A DNA stretch of 57,690 bases from an uncultured Spirochaetota bacterium (GTDB taxonomy: Bacteria > Spirochaetota > Spirochaetia > JAFGXN01): positions 1-57,690 of the forward strand of contig CALXKN010000010.1 of the NCBI GenBank assembly GCA_944388995.1, in the 5' to 3' direction. The notes beneath the pieces were generated by a model. The model worked only from the letters and a program-made list of their open reading frames with translations. It searched no databases and had not been told where the DNA came from. Every line of letters starts with the position of its first letter. Position 1 is the first letter of the stretch. Shown here piece after piece: positions 25,969 to 35,038 of this stretch. A program made the position numbers and the translations under genes.

Positions 25969-26811
25969 ATGAATCAAGAAAGTTTATTTAAGTACAACAT
26001 CGAATCTATTTGCTGCGTCATCGACAGTCTCAACCGCTCTACAGGGGAAACCATTAAGGTCAGAATTCACTCTTTTGTCAATTTGCTTGCCAACGATCCG
26101 TTTTTGGGTGCCGCTTTCCGCGGGATTTTCGAACTGCGCCCTTATTTCCGCCTTTCCATGAAAATCGATGATCTTTTTCCGTCAATCGACCTTCCGGAAG
26201 AACCCGTCGCCCAGATTATTTTTGTTCTTAATTTAATGCATGATTCCGTTACCCGTCCCCGTTACTCGATTTTTGATGTTATTTTCAAGATGTACGGTTC
26301 GGGAAGCGGAACGTCCGATTTCGTCCGTCACGTTTTCTGCGCTCCCTTAGAGCTCCTAAAGGTTCGGCTCCGTCAACTGTCGCTTTTTACGTGGGAAGAA
26401 ATCAGACACAATGCATCGGAAATTCTATTTCCGTACGAATCTTTTCGCTTTCTGACACCGGAGTCACTGCCGGAAGAAGAACAAATCAACAAAGATCGAA
26501 TTTTGTATCGCTTACAGCAAGCGCATGTAAAGCCGGAAGAGATCGAGTTAATGGCAGAGGATTTCGACTTATTTGTTTCGAATCACAATAGCTACCGTCC
26601 CGACATTTTCTTTATCAAGGGGTTTCTTTCCCGCGTCGTCAAACACGGAGGCCGTCCGGCGCTGTCGATTATTTTCGATATGTGCAATAATGAAATCCTT
26701 CTGCCTCACATCATCGATGCGGATCCGGCCGTTCATCCCATCAGAAAACGGGGACGCAAACCGAATCCGCCGAAACCGAAGCCCGGCAGCCAGCAAATAC
26801 TGCCGTTCTGA
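25969..26811 (+). CDS. Uncharacterised protein with basic RGRKP tail, 280 aa
   Basis: This 280-residue soluble protein is mostly helical and matches no family I know. The last 25 residues switch to a basic Pro-rich tail (IRKRGRKPNPPKPKP) resembling an AT-hook, which might bind DNA or an acidic partner. The region before the ATG is very A+T-rich. It has no ribosome binding site, and a TAAAAT hexamer ends nine bases before the start. The gene converges on the ceramidase gene with 15 bases between them. Confidence 0.65.
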   Translation: MNQESLFKYNIESICCVIDSLNRSTGETIKVRIHSFVNLLANDPFLGAAFRGIFELRPYFRLSMKIDDLFPSIDLPEEPVAQIIFVLNLMHDSVTRPRYSIFDVIFKMYGSGSGTSDFVRHVFCAPLELLKVRLRQLSLFTWEEIRHNASEILFPYESFRFLTPESLPEEEQINKDRILYRLQQAHVKPEEIELMAEDFDLFVSNHNSYRPDIFFIKGFLSRVVKHGGRPALSIIFDMCNNEILLPHIIDADPAVHPIRKRGRKPNPPKPKPGSQQILPF

Positions 26812-26826
26812 AACTGCCGAACAGGG

Positions 26827-29517
26827 TCAAGTGCAAAACGGTTCGAATTTTTTGACGCGATTCTCGATTTCGGTATTATAAAATTCGAAGAGCTCCACAG
26901 CATCGACCGCATTCGGAGCCGCCTCAAAAATCCGAAGCGTCACCTCTCCGGTTTTGCGATCCGGTGTCGGCAGAGAAACGGCTCGTCCGTCGTCGGTAAG
27001 ACCGGAGAGCGGGTAGCGTTTTCCGTCGCCGAAATCGATCTCAGCCCGATCGATAAAAGCGCCGCTGCCCTCTTTCAAGCGAATAACAACCAAATCGCCG
27101 ACAGCTTCGTTTTCAAACAACAGACGGATTTGATTTTCTTCTTTAACAACGGAGGCGGAAATCGGCGCTAATGTTGTGCCTTTAACCTCAAATTCCTCCG
27201 AAACACCGCAAAATTGACCGAAATCTTCCGGTTTTTCGGCGGCCGCTTTCTTTTTGAAGACACCTTTATACACAACTCGGTACACTCCTTCCTCCGTTCC
27301 GAAAGGAATGCGCCAGATGACTTCCGCCTGCGAATATCCGGCGCCTCTGTCTTTCCATAAAAGATTGGTCTCGTAGTCATCGTCAATCGCCGTTGTCACC
27401 CAAATTCCCTTTTCCGGATTCAGCCGCTGAATGTAAAAATAAGAGTCGTTATGAAAGATTTCGGTATTCAGTCTCGCCGCATGAAACTCAACGGAAAAAG
27501 TTTCGCCCGTACAATAGGTCTTTTTTTCAAGAGGCTTGACTTGTTCGCCGAATGCCTTGCCGGCCGCAACGCGATCGGCTGTCTTCTTTTCCTTTGCATA
27601 AACAATTTTGTCGGCGGGAACTCGGCGCGGCGAAGTCACAATCCATGCCGGATCGCCGGGCAAGCGTCCGCTTTTTCCGGCTGCCAGTTTTTTTGCCAAC
27701 CGCGTAAACTCCTGTTCGCACGCCGGAACCTGATTGATGCCGAAAGCAGTCGAAGCTCCTTCATAATGCTGCAAGCGATACTCCTCAGGCGTCGCCATGT
27801 AACCGACGTAAGCGTTTGAATTGCCGCAATAAATCACTTCATAGACCGGCGTTCCGGCTGCTTCCAATGCGTTAAAAACCCGCTCTCGAAGCCGCCGCCC
27901 TGAAACGGTTGTCGTTTCAAACGGCGCCGCCATCACAGCAATATTACCGATTCGAAAAATCTGAAACGGCAAATCTGTATCCATCCAAGACGGATCGGCA
28001 TTTCCTGATGCCATCAAAATCGGTTTCGGAAAATGAGCCGCTTGATACTCTTTCGACGGGTTAAAAATTTTTGGGAAGCCGTGTTTTGTGTCGAGGTTTT
28101 TGTACGGTCCCAAAAGGCAGTGCACCAACGGAAAAAGTGCATGACGCGGTTTTTTTTCGTTTTCCAGGCTCATCCCTTCGTAAAAACCCGACGGAATCGT
28201 TACTTGATTGATTTCAGCACCTTTTGCCATGCTCCATCCGGTTGCCGGCGGCCAGGTGCGCGCAGGGTAAGTTTCCGGCATATAGGCAAACTCATCATCA
28301 ATAAAAACGCCGTCCATGGAAACCCACTGCGTCGCATAAGCAATTTCACCTCGAACAGGAACCTGCGGCTGCGAATAGAGTTCCATTGCCTTTGCCGCCT
28401 GAGCCCTTGCCGAATAGAGTCCGTTTTCGGTCTCTTCGTCAATTGAATAACCGAATTTATCTCGGTAATAAATCGTTCGGCACGGATCGACATCTCCCAA
28501 AGCGCTCTGTGCGAACCCCGCCACAAAACCGCTGTCGGTCTCCGGGGAAACGCCCATCATTGATTCGAAAATCTGCGCGGCAAATCCTTTACTGTCCCCC
28601 GAAATCATTCCGAATGAAGCACTGATTGATGTCGGATGCACTGAATACCAGTTCAGGGCGCCTTTATCGCGTCCGTCGGCGGTTCGAAAGCGCAGCAGAT
28701 ACATCATCTTATCGGTCGCCTCTTCGTGAAGCCGGTACGCCTCTTTCTCTTCTTCCGTCGGCAAAGCGTCAAACTCTTCAGGAGTTAAATCGTAATCGTA
28801 AATGTGATCCTCGTTATTCAAGTGTGCGGTAAACGACCGGTTTTTAGAGACGTTGTAGTCTTCGATCAGTTTTCCTTTTGAAAATTCGATGGTGCACGGC
28901 TCCAGGTTCGCGTGCGCTTCGGCAATCGCTTCAACGGCGGCGCGCACCGTAATCATCATTAAATTTTCATTGTAACCGCCGGCAGAAATGTTATACTGGT
29001 GCCGCTGAGCATCTCCCATCACCCCGGTGTGAGTGTGAGTCGCATTCAAAAGAACGTTATGATCGTGGTAATACGGCGCCGAACGGCTGTCCGTAAGTGA
29101 AATTTCCGTTCCATCCTTCGTCTTTTGTGTACTCTTTGCCAATTCTTCAATTAAAGCGGCACGCATCTCCAACGAAACCGCCCAATCATCAACCACCACA
29201 ATCGCCACACGGGCACCATCCGGAGAATCGGCAATCACAAACGCCCGCGCACGCTGCCTTGTAAAAATTCCTTCCGTTTTTTGAGAGGATTCAACATAAC
29301 CGCCGCAAAGCTGCCCGGACGGATACTCCGTTGCGTCGCCGATGCCGACGCCGACGTAGTATGTCTGCGCCCCCGGCAGCGCCTCCCCGCCGTTTCCTTT
29401 TAAATTCAATTCCGCAACCGGCGGGCGGTCAAACCATTCCGTATTTTCCCAAGCCGCGCTCGTACAGCCGAACGCAAAAACGGCCGCCGAAAGAAGAAAA
29501 CCCCTTTTTAAAGTCAT
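26827..29517 (-). CDS. Lipid-anchored neutral/alkaline ceramidase
   Basis: The 896-residue protein belongs to the neutral ceramidase family, which splits ceramide into sphingosine and a fatty acid. It has the zinc-binding NATHTHTGVMG motif near 165, the nucleophile segment MISGDSKGFAA near 300, and a C-terminal Ig-like domain of about 150 residues. The N-terminus is a lipoprotein signal (AVFAFGC, Cys18), so the enzyme is held at the cell envelope facing outwards. Bacterial members are known in Pseudomonas and Mycobacterium; in a spirochaete it is less expected. Sphingolipids are mostly of host or diet origin. A GAGGA ribosome binding site precedes the ATG. No other sphingolipid gene is nearby. 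Confidence 0.88.
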   Translation of the reverse strand: MTLKRGFLLSAAVFAFGCTSAAWENTEWFDRPPVAELNLKGNGGEALPGAQTYYVGVGIGDATEYPSGQLCGGYVESSQKTEGIFTRQRARAFVIADSPDGARVAIVVVDDWAVSLEMRAALIEELAKSTQKTKDGTEISLTDSRSAPYYHDHNVLLNATHTHTGVMGDAQRHQYNISAGGYNENLMMITVRAAVEAIAEAHANLEPCTIEFSKGKLIEDYNVSKNRSFTAHLNNEDHIYDYDLTPEEFDALPTEEEKEAYRLHEEATDKMMYLLRFRTADGRDKGALNWYSVHPTSISASFGMISGDSKGFAAQIFESMMGVSPETDSGFVAGFAQSALGDVDPCRTIYYRDKFGYSIDEETENGLYSARAQAAKAMELYSQPQVPVRGEIAYATQWVSMDGVFIDDEFAYMPETYPARTWPPATGWSMAKGAEINQVTIPSGFYEGMSLENEKKPRHALFPLVHCLLGPYKNLDTKHGFPKIFNPSKEYQAAHFPKPILMASGNADPSWMDTDLPFQIFRIGNIAVMAAPFETTTVSGRRLRERVFNALEAAGTPVYEVIYCGNSNAYVGYMATPEEYRLQHYEGASTAFGINQVPACEQEFTRLAKKLAAGKSGRLPGDPAWIVTSPRRVPADKIVYAKEKKTADRVAAGKAFGEQVKPLEKKTYCTGETFSVEFHAARLNTEIFHNDSYFYIQRLNPEKGIWVTTAIDDDYETNLLWKDRGAGYSQAEVIWRIPFGTEEGVYRVVYKGVFKKKAAAEKPEDFGQFCGVSEEFEVKGTTLAPISASVVKEENQIRLLFENEAVGDLVVIRLKEGSGAFIDRAEIDFGDGKRYPLSGLTDDGRAVSLPTPDRKTGEVTLRIFEAAPNAVDAVELFEFYNTEIENRVKKFEPFCT

Positions 29518-29576
29518 AATCCGTATCCTCAGTTTGATTTTAACCCGGAACGGCAGAAAAAGAAAGATTTTTTTTA

Positions 29577-30617
29577 TTAATTCAGGCTCGAATAAGAGCC
29601 CGTCATTCGGCGATATTGGGAAACATCGATGATCAGCTCTGCAGCGCCGTTATAATTTCCGTTGTTGTCGAAGAGCGGAACATAACGGGTGTAAATCTGC
29701 ATATCTCCTTCGGGAAACCAGAATTCGACAAAAGGTACCTTTTTCGACTTCAATAATGAAAGAATTTTTTTAATATTGGTGTAGTTTTTCCCGGAAAAAG
29801 CCTCTTTCAGCGGTTTTCCGATTAAATCCCGTCTGCGGGGATAGCGGCGGCTGTCGGGACGGTTGAAATAAACCACGACGCCGTCTTTGTTGAAAACCGT
29901 TACTTCCGCCAAAACGGAGTCCAGCAGCAAGTCAATCATATCAAGCGTCAAAAAACCGCCGCCGAGGTGAAATCCGTCCAAAAAAGGAAATTCCGACGCC
30001 GTTTTTTCGTCTTTTCCGTCTTTCTGGGTCCACGCATAGCCGACGGAAGCGCCTTTCGTCCGCACGGTTTTCCATTCGTCGGGCGAGAGGAAGCTCAAAG
30101 CCGTCGGGTAAAGAATCTGATCCTCGTCGGTAATGATTTGCCGGATCGATTCGGAAAGTTCGTAAAACAGCTTGTTTACCGTATCAAAATTCTGACTCTT
30201 TACCGATTGGGAAAAATTTCTCAGCAACCGTTTGACCTCTCCGTAACGCTCCGAGAATTCCCGATCCAAACGGCTGATGTTGGAGTGTTCCAGAAGCGGA
30301 AACAGCACGGTTTCAATGCGGCGGTAATGAATTTCGGTATCCTGCAATTCTTTTGCCAAATAAAGCAGCTGATTCCAGTCCGATTGAAACGGCTGCTGGG
30401 AAATCCGCCGGATGATTTTTTTCATATCGCGCAGAATCTGTTCGGCATAGCGGTTCTCCTGCATAAAGGTGTCAACGGGATGACCGTGCGCAATGTCTGC
30501 CGGAGAAACGCCTGAGCGTCTTTCCGACCGCGGCGGCGTTCTTTCGTCGGAAAAAACCGGGCGGTTGATTTTATTTTGTCCTGAAAAAAAGATTTTCTTT
30601 AACCCTTGAAACGCCAT
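29577..30617 (-). CDS. Hemerythrin-like plus PAS domain protein (DUF438-like)
   Basis: The start at 30617 is chosen because AGGAG lies just before it; an upstream-extended frame has no such site. The 346-residue protein has a four-helix hemerythrin/HHE-like domain (about 40-180) with HGHP, EIHYRRIETVLFP and DEDQILYP as metal-site counterparts. A PAS domain follows (about 220-340, ending in LFDNNGNYNGAAELIIDVS). The third motif has Thr-Asp where family members have His, so the di-iron site may be incomplete. No output domain or signal peptide is visible. A cytoplasmic oxygen or redox sensor acting through partners is likely. Confidence 0.75.
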   Translation of the reverse strand: MAFQGLKKIFFSGQNKINRPVFSDERTPPRSERRSGVSPADIAHGHPVDTFMQENRYAEQILRDMKKIIRRISQQPFQSDWNQLLYLAKELQDTEIHYRRIETVLFPLLEHSNISRLDREFSERYGEVKRLLRNFSQSVKSQNFDTVNKLFYELSESIRQIITDEDQILYPTALSFLSPDEWKTVRTKGASVGYAWTQKDGKDEKTASEFPFLDGFHLGGGFLTLDMIDLLLDSVLAEVTVFNKDGVVVYFNRPDSRRYPRRRDLIGKPLKEAFSGKNYTNIKKILSLLKSKKVPFVEFWFPEGDMQIYTRYVPLFDNNGNYNGAAELIIDVSQYRRMTGSYSSLN

Positions 30618-30700
30618 AACACTCTCCTGCAAATTCATATTGCAGAATTTTTTCTTTTTTTTCAAGTCCGAATTTCCGATAATTGAAGAGGAGGGTTTTC

Positions 30701-31807
30701 ATGTCGAGAACAAACGCGCTCTTTTGTCTTTTTCTTGCGGCGGTTTTGCCGCTTCGGGCGGAAGCCGCTCCGTTTTTTTACAAATCCGCCGCCTATGACG
30801 CCGTTTACGAGGAAAATCTCAACGCCGAAACCAAGACCGTTGAATCGTTTACGATTTTTTTTAAACCGACGCGGCAGATTTATATGACCGTTTTCCCTTA
30901 CGGCGAGCGCTGCAGGGCCGACGCCGTCGTTTACGGACAGCGGATTTACAACGGCACCGTACTTCCGATTTCATGGGAAAAGGCCGCAGAGAAAAATTTT
31001 GAAGATTTAATCAGGACTTCGAAGGCGGTTTGGGACTGGGATCTGCTTTTGGCCCAGCAGAACAAAACGCAGACGCGGACCGTCCTGGCTGTGGAAAAAC
31101 AAATCGATGAAAAACTGCCGGATCTGAAACTGGCCGACTACAAGGCGATGTCGGAAACGGGAAAATGGACCGACATCGCCGACGGCAGCGAATACAGCCG
31201 AGCGCTTGTCAACAGCTTCGGATTTGTAAAATGGATTGCCGACGGCTTCTACCGCCCCGCGACGGGCCGCTTAATGAATTTAAACGATCTCGTTTTAAAG
31301 CACTTTGAAGAAGCGCCGAACAATCACTGGCTGATTAAAGAGACTTTCAGGCGCAATCCGTACTTCGGATTGGACTGGATCAAAAACATCGGATTAAAAC
31401 TTAACCGCCTGTCAATTCCCGATGCGACGGTCGATGAAATTGAAGTCAAATCGATTCCGTTTTACGGCTTCACCGAGACTGCCGGAATTCACACGTCGGC
31501 GCTTCCGTTTGTTTTGTATTGGCTCGCTGCCGAAAATCCTTCGAAATTTTATCTGATTTCCTACAGCTCTCCCTCTCCCTGGAGCGAAGACAGGACGCTT
31601 TTGGAACACAGTAAAACCGCCGTCGCTTTTCCGACCATCGATTACCGCGGTCTGCTCAGCGTGGCGTATTACGAAAACGGAATAAAAATTCCGATCGAAC
31701 AAATTGAAGAACGGATCAAAGACTCAAATATTTCCCTGGTCGGTGCGGAACTTTTACCGCTGTTCCATTTACCGCCCGTGAAGAATCTGAGCATTCTCTA
31801 CCGCTGA
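30701..31807 (+). CDS. Exported protein of unknown function, 368 aa
   Basis: A GAGGAGGG ribosome binding site sits seven bases before the ATG at 30701, which sets the start. The protein begins with a Sec signal (LFLAAVLPLRAEAAP) and should be periplasmic or secreted. The mature part is about 345 residues of mixed helix and strand, with a Trp- and Tyr-rich centre. I recognise no motif or family. It is divergent from the hemerythrin/PAS gene across an 83-base gap and convergent with the TPR/propeller gene. The 151 bases after it (31808-31958) hold no gene or clear hairpin that I can see. Confidence 0.7.
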   Translation: MSRTNALFCLFLAAVLPLRAEAAPFFYKSAAYDAVYEENLNAETKTVESFTIFFKPTRQIYMTVFPYGERCRADAVVYGQRIYNGTVLPISWEKAAEKNFEDLIRTSKAVWDWDLLLAQQNKTQTRTVLAVEKQIDEKLPDLKLADYKAMSETGKWTDIADGSEYSRALVNSFGFVKWIADGFYRPATGRLMNLNDLVLKHFEEAPNNHWLIKETFRRNPYFGLDWIKNIGLKLNRLSIPDATVDEIEVKSIPFYGFTETAGIHTSALPFVLYWLAAENPSKFYLISYSSPSPWSEDRTLLEHSKTAVAFPTIDYRGLLSVAYYENGIKIPIEQIEERIKDSNISLVGAELLPLFHLPPVKNLSILYR

Positions 31808-31958
31808 CATTGAATCCGGCCGCAGAACAACGCATCCGTTAAAACCGATACTTCCGCGCATGGCTGCAGCTTTCCGGTTTCGGCAACAGCAGTGAAAGCC
31901 CGGCGGCCGCAGAGCTCTTTCTGACAGCGACCTCAGCGGCGGCAGACTCCGTCTTTCA

Positions 31959-34025
31959 TCAAAAATCCCGGGGAATGAAGTATCCCGATTCCGCCCAGCC
32001 TGTCCGGCTCAAATGGTTGATTTCCACAGCGCAGGGAATATAGCGGCGTCCGTAATCGCCGTCGGAAGCGGAGGTGTATTTCAGCAAGTAAAATCCGGTC
32101 TTTTTCTGTTTGATATGCTCGACGATTTTTTTGATTCCGGCCGGGTCGTCGTAAGGCAATGCCAAACCGCCGGATCCCTCCGCCAACTCTTTCATTTCTT
32201 CGGACGGCTCCCGTCCGTCAGGATCGACAGCGACAATATAAAGTCCGATATTGTTTGCCGAAGCGTATTCGATTGTGTTTTGTTCATCGTACAGCGTAAA
32301 ATCCTGCGTTTCACTGTGGCGGTTATTGGTGATGTAAATCACCGCCTTTCGGGTTGCCGCCGTTTCCAACCGCGCCATAGCGTCGCGAAGACAGACGTCA
32401 AGCCTCCGCGGCGTCGGAGCGGGCTGATTTTCCCCGGCCATTTCCGAAACGAACGCTTTGATGTCGTCGAGCGGAGCCGTTCCCGGGGAGTCGATTTCAT
32501 CCAAACGCACCGGCTTTCCTTCGGCCGCAATCAGATAAAAACGGTCGTTGTGCCCGCTGCGCTGAAACAGCTCTGCCGCCAAATATTCGAAAACAGAGGC
32601 GTATTTTTTCTCGTCCAAATTCCGGTCGATCAAAACCGAGACCGTCATCTCCTCTGCCGCATCGGCGGAAAAAACCGAAACCCGGTCGGCAACGGGTGCG
32701 GATTCTTCATAAACCGTAAAATTGGTTTGATCCAAACCGACAAACGGTTCTCCGAGGCTGTTGCTGACGGAAACCACCATCTCCGTTTTCGGAAAATTCA
32801 AAGTATTAATGGAAACAATTTCGGCGTCAAACCCTGCGTACAAACTGTTGATGTCGCAAAAAAAATCAATCCGGTTTTCCTCGGTGTCAACAGAAATCAA
32901 ATTACCGTTGATATCCGTAACCGCTTTGGTCACGCGCGTTCCCGAACTTCCGGCGTCGGTCAGCGGTTCAAAAATCTTCCGTTTATAGTCAAATGAAAAT
33001 ATCATTTGTCCGTCGGCAACAATCAACTCGGTATCATTGCGGTTGAACAGTCCTTCAGGGCCTTTTAACCGGGCGTCTGTCAGCGTTTCAATGTAGTTTC
33101 CGCTGCGGTCAAACGTATAGACCGCCTTTGCCCGCTGATCGGCGACGTAAACCGTCTCTCCCGAAACGGCGATGCCGCTCGGCATGGAAAATCCCGGAAA
33201 CGGATAAACGCTTTTCCCGAAAGCCAAAACAAATTCCCCGTCGGCAGTCCACTTCGATACTTTTTTATTTCCGGCGTCCGTCACATAAAGAAAGCCGTCT
33301 TTATCCTGCGCCAAAAACTGCGGTCCCCAAAAGCGGTCATCGGCCCGGCCTTTTCCGCCGAACGACGCCGTTTCCTTTCCGAAACGGTCGACTTTTACGA
33401 CGCGGTCTCCGCCGAATTCGGTGAGCCAAAAAACATTCGGGTTGTCGGTCGGCAGAACGTCAAACGGTTTGTCGAAGCCGCGGTACCCGGACTTGATACG
33501 GGCAATTTCGCGGCCGTTGGCATTGAAGCGCAGCACCTCCGAAGTTGAAAACGAAGGCACCCACAGTCCGCCGTAAGAGTCGGCCGACACCGACATCGGG
33601 GCGGAAAAAAGCAGACGGCCTCTGTCGGTGTTTTGAAACAGTGTATGCGAGATGACATAATTGCGTTTCTGATACGGTTCGTCGGAACTGTAATAAATCC
33701 GGCTCAAAAAATCAACGCGGCTTTGGAGAAAATCGGCTTTATACCCTTCCTGAACCAGCCTCATCCAAACTTCGCGGGCGGCCGAATAATATCCGTTCTG
33801 AAGCAACGAGCGACCCAACCAAAAACGGTACAGACGGTTTTCCGGCTTTATGGAAAGCGCTTTTTCAAAACGCATATACGCCTGATTGTAGTATCCGCTG
33901 TTGAACAGCATGACGCCCGTCCGGAATTCATCCTCCGCTTCGACTCCTTCCAAATCAATGGTCTGCGCCGTCAAAACAAACAGCGGAGAAAAAACAAACA
34001 GAAAAATGGCAACAATCAATTTCAC
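31959..34025 (-). CDS. Exported TPR, NHL-propeller and VWA-like protein, 688 aa
   Basis: A Sec signal (cleavage near VLTAQ) is followed by TPR units at about 30-110. A beta-propeller of NHL-type blades lies at about 140-400, with repeats such as GFLYVTDAGNKKVSKW and ETVYVADQRAKAVYTF. A von Willebrand A-like domain lies at about 425-640. The metal site usually written DxSxS reads DRNLD here, so the VWA domain has probably lost its metal site. The protein is likely an envelope scaffold. It is the last gene of the leftward run nifS-nifU, 21 bases after nifU, but shows no functional tie to iron-sulfur work. Confidence 0.8.
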   Translation of the reverse strand: MKLIVAIFLFVFSPLFVLTAQTIDLEGVEAEDEFRTGVMLFNSGYYNQAYMRFEKALSIKPENRLYRFWLGRSLLQNGYYSAAREVWMRLVQEGYKADFLQSRVDFLSRIYYSSDEPYQKRNYVISHTLFQNTDRGRLLFSAPMSVSADSYGGLWVPSFSTSEVLRFNANGREIARIKSGYRGFDKPFDVLPTDNPNVFWLTEFGGDRVVKVDRFGKETASFGGKGRADDRFWGPQFLAQDKDGFLYVTDAGNKKVSKWTADGEFVLAFGKSVYPFPGFSMPSGIAVSGETVYVADQRAKAVYTFDRSGNYIETLTDARLKGPEGLFNRNDTELIVADGQMIFSFDYKRKIFEPLTDAGSSGTRVTKAVTDINGNLISVDTEENRIDFFCDINSLYAGFDAEIVSINTLNFPKTEMVVSVSNSLGEPFVGLDQTNFTVYEESAPVADRVSVFSADAAEEMTVSVLIDRNLDEKKYASVFEYLAAELFQRSGHNDRFYLIAAEGKPVRLDEIDSPGTAPLDDIKAFVSEMAGENQPAPTPRRLDVCLRDAMARLETAATRKAVIYITNNRHSETQDFTLYDEQNTIEYASANNIGLYIVAVDPDGREPSEEMKELAEGSGGLALPYDDPAGIKKIVEHIKQKKTGFYLLKYTSASDGDYGRRYIPCAVEINHLSRTGWAESGYFIPRDF

Positions 34026-34046
34026 GCCGTTATTTTACCACAATTC

Positions 34047-35006
34047 TTAAAGAGAGTAAACAGAAATTTTTCCGTGAAGCCGGTCGCGCAGTTTCTGCTG
34101 AATCATCAGCATGGTACCCGACTGTCCGGCGGCGCAGCCGCGGCATGCCCCCCGGTAACCGATATAAAGATTCAGGCCGCCGTCTTCTTCCTTTGCATCT
34201 TCCAATTCGACCCCGCCGCCGTCACGCGATAAAATCGGCCGTACCTCTTCGTCCAGCACGGCTTCAATCCGTCTCAGCTTCTGCACCAATGTCAGCGTAT
34301 CGAAATCCGGTTCGGCGGCGCTCTTCTTTTCGGCTTCCATTTCCTTCCGCGTTTCCCGCAAAATGTCCTCCAGGTAATATTTCCGTTTTTCGTGGCCGCC
34401 GGGACGAACGCATGATTTACAGAAAGCGCCCGCTTTGGTGTATTCGGTGATTTCTTCAACCGTTTTCAAATCGTTGAGACGAATGACCTCTTTGATGGTT
34501 GAAAGCGATACGCGCGCGCACTCGCAGACGATTTCATCGTCGTCGTAGTCGCCGGGCGCTTTTCCGGAATAGACGGAGGCCGCTTTTTTGATAACGTCGT
34601 AAGCCATCACAGAGCAGTGCATTTTTTGGGGAGGGACGGCCGGCTTGGTCGGCTCATCGCGCAGCGCAAACTCCACATCGAGGTTGGTGATTTTAACTGC
34701 CTCATCGACGGTCTTGCCGATACACATTTGCGCCATAACGTCGCTGGAGGCAATCGCGGTTCCGCAGCCGAAACTTTTAAAACGCGCGTCAAGAATTTTA
34801 TCGGTTTTTTCGTCGACAATCCAGTAGAGTCGGACGGTGTCTCCGCACGATTCGGCCCCCCAGTCGGCGACAATCAGCTTTCCGCCGGCTTTTTCGGCGT
34901 CGGCCTGCGTCAGTTCCCCCCGGTAGCGGGGACGGTTCATGCGTTCAACCACCTGCCGCGAATATTGATCCCACAGCGAACCGCCGATCAAGTCTTTTTT
35001 CCCCAT
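34047..35006 (-). CDS. nifU: Full-length iron-sulfur scaffold protein NifU
   Basis: NifU assembles Fe-S clusters from sulfur supplied by NifS. All three domains are present in 319 residues. The IscU-like domain has Cys in ESCGD, FGCGT and MHCS (about 1-145). The central [2Fe-2S] BFD-like domain has CECA ... CKSC (about 160-210). The C-terminal Nfu domain has CRGC near 290. This NIF-type layout serves as the general Fe-S machinery in several anaerobes and microaerophiles, so it does not by itself imply nitrogen fixation. It follows nifS with 32 bases between. Confidence 0.94.
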   Translation of the reverse strand: MGKKDLIGGSLWDQYSRQVVERMNRPRYRGELTQADAEKAGGKLIVADWGAESCGDTVRLYWIVDEKTDKILDARFKSFGCGTAIASSDVMAQMCIGKTVDEAVKITNLDVEFALRDEPTKPAVPPQKMHCSVMAYDVIKKAASVYSGKAPGDYDDDEIVCECARVSLSTIKEVIRLNDLKTVEEITEYTKAGAFCKSCVRPGGHEKRKYYLEDILRETRKEMEAEKKSAAEPDFDTLTLVQKLRRIEAVLDEEVRPILSRDGGGVELEDAKEEDGGLNLYIGYRGACRGCAAGQSGTMLMIQQKLRDRLHGKISVYSL

Positions 35007-35038
35007 TTGTTCCTCCCTGCCGCCGGACGCGGCTGCGT

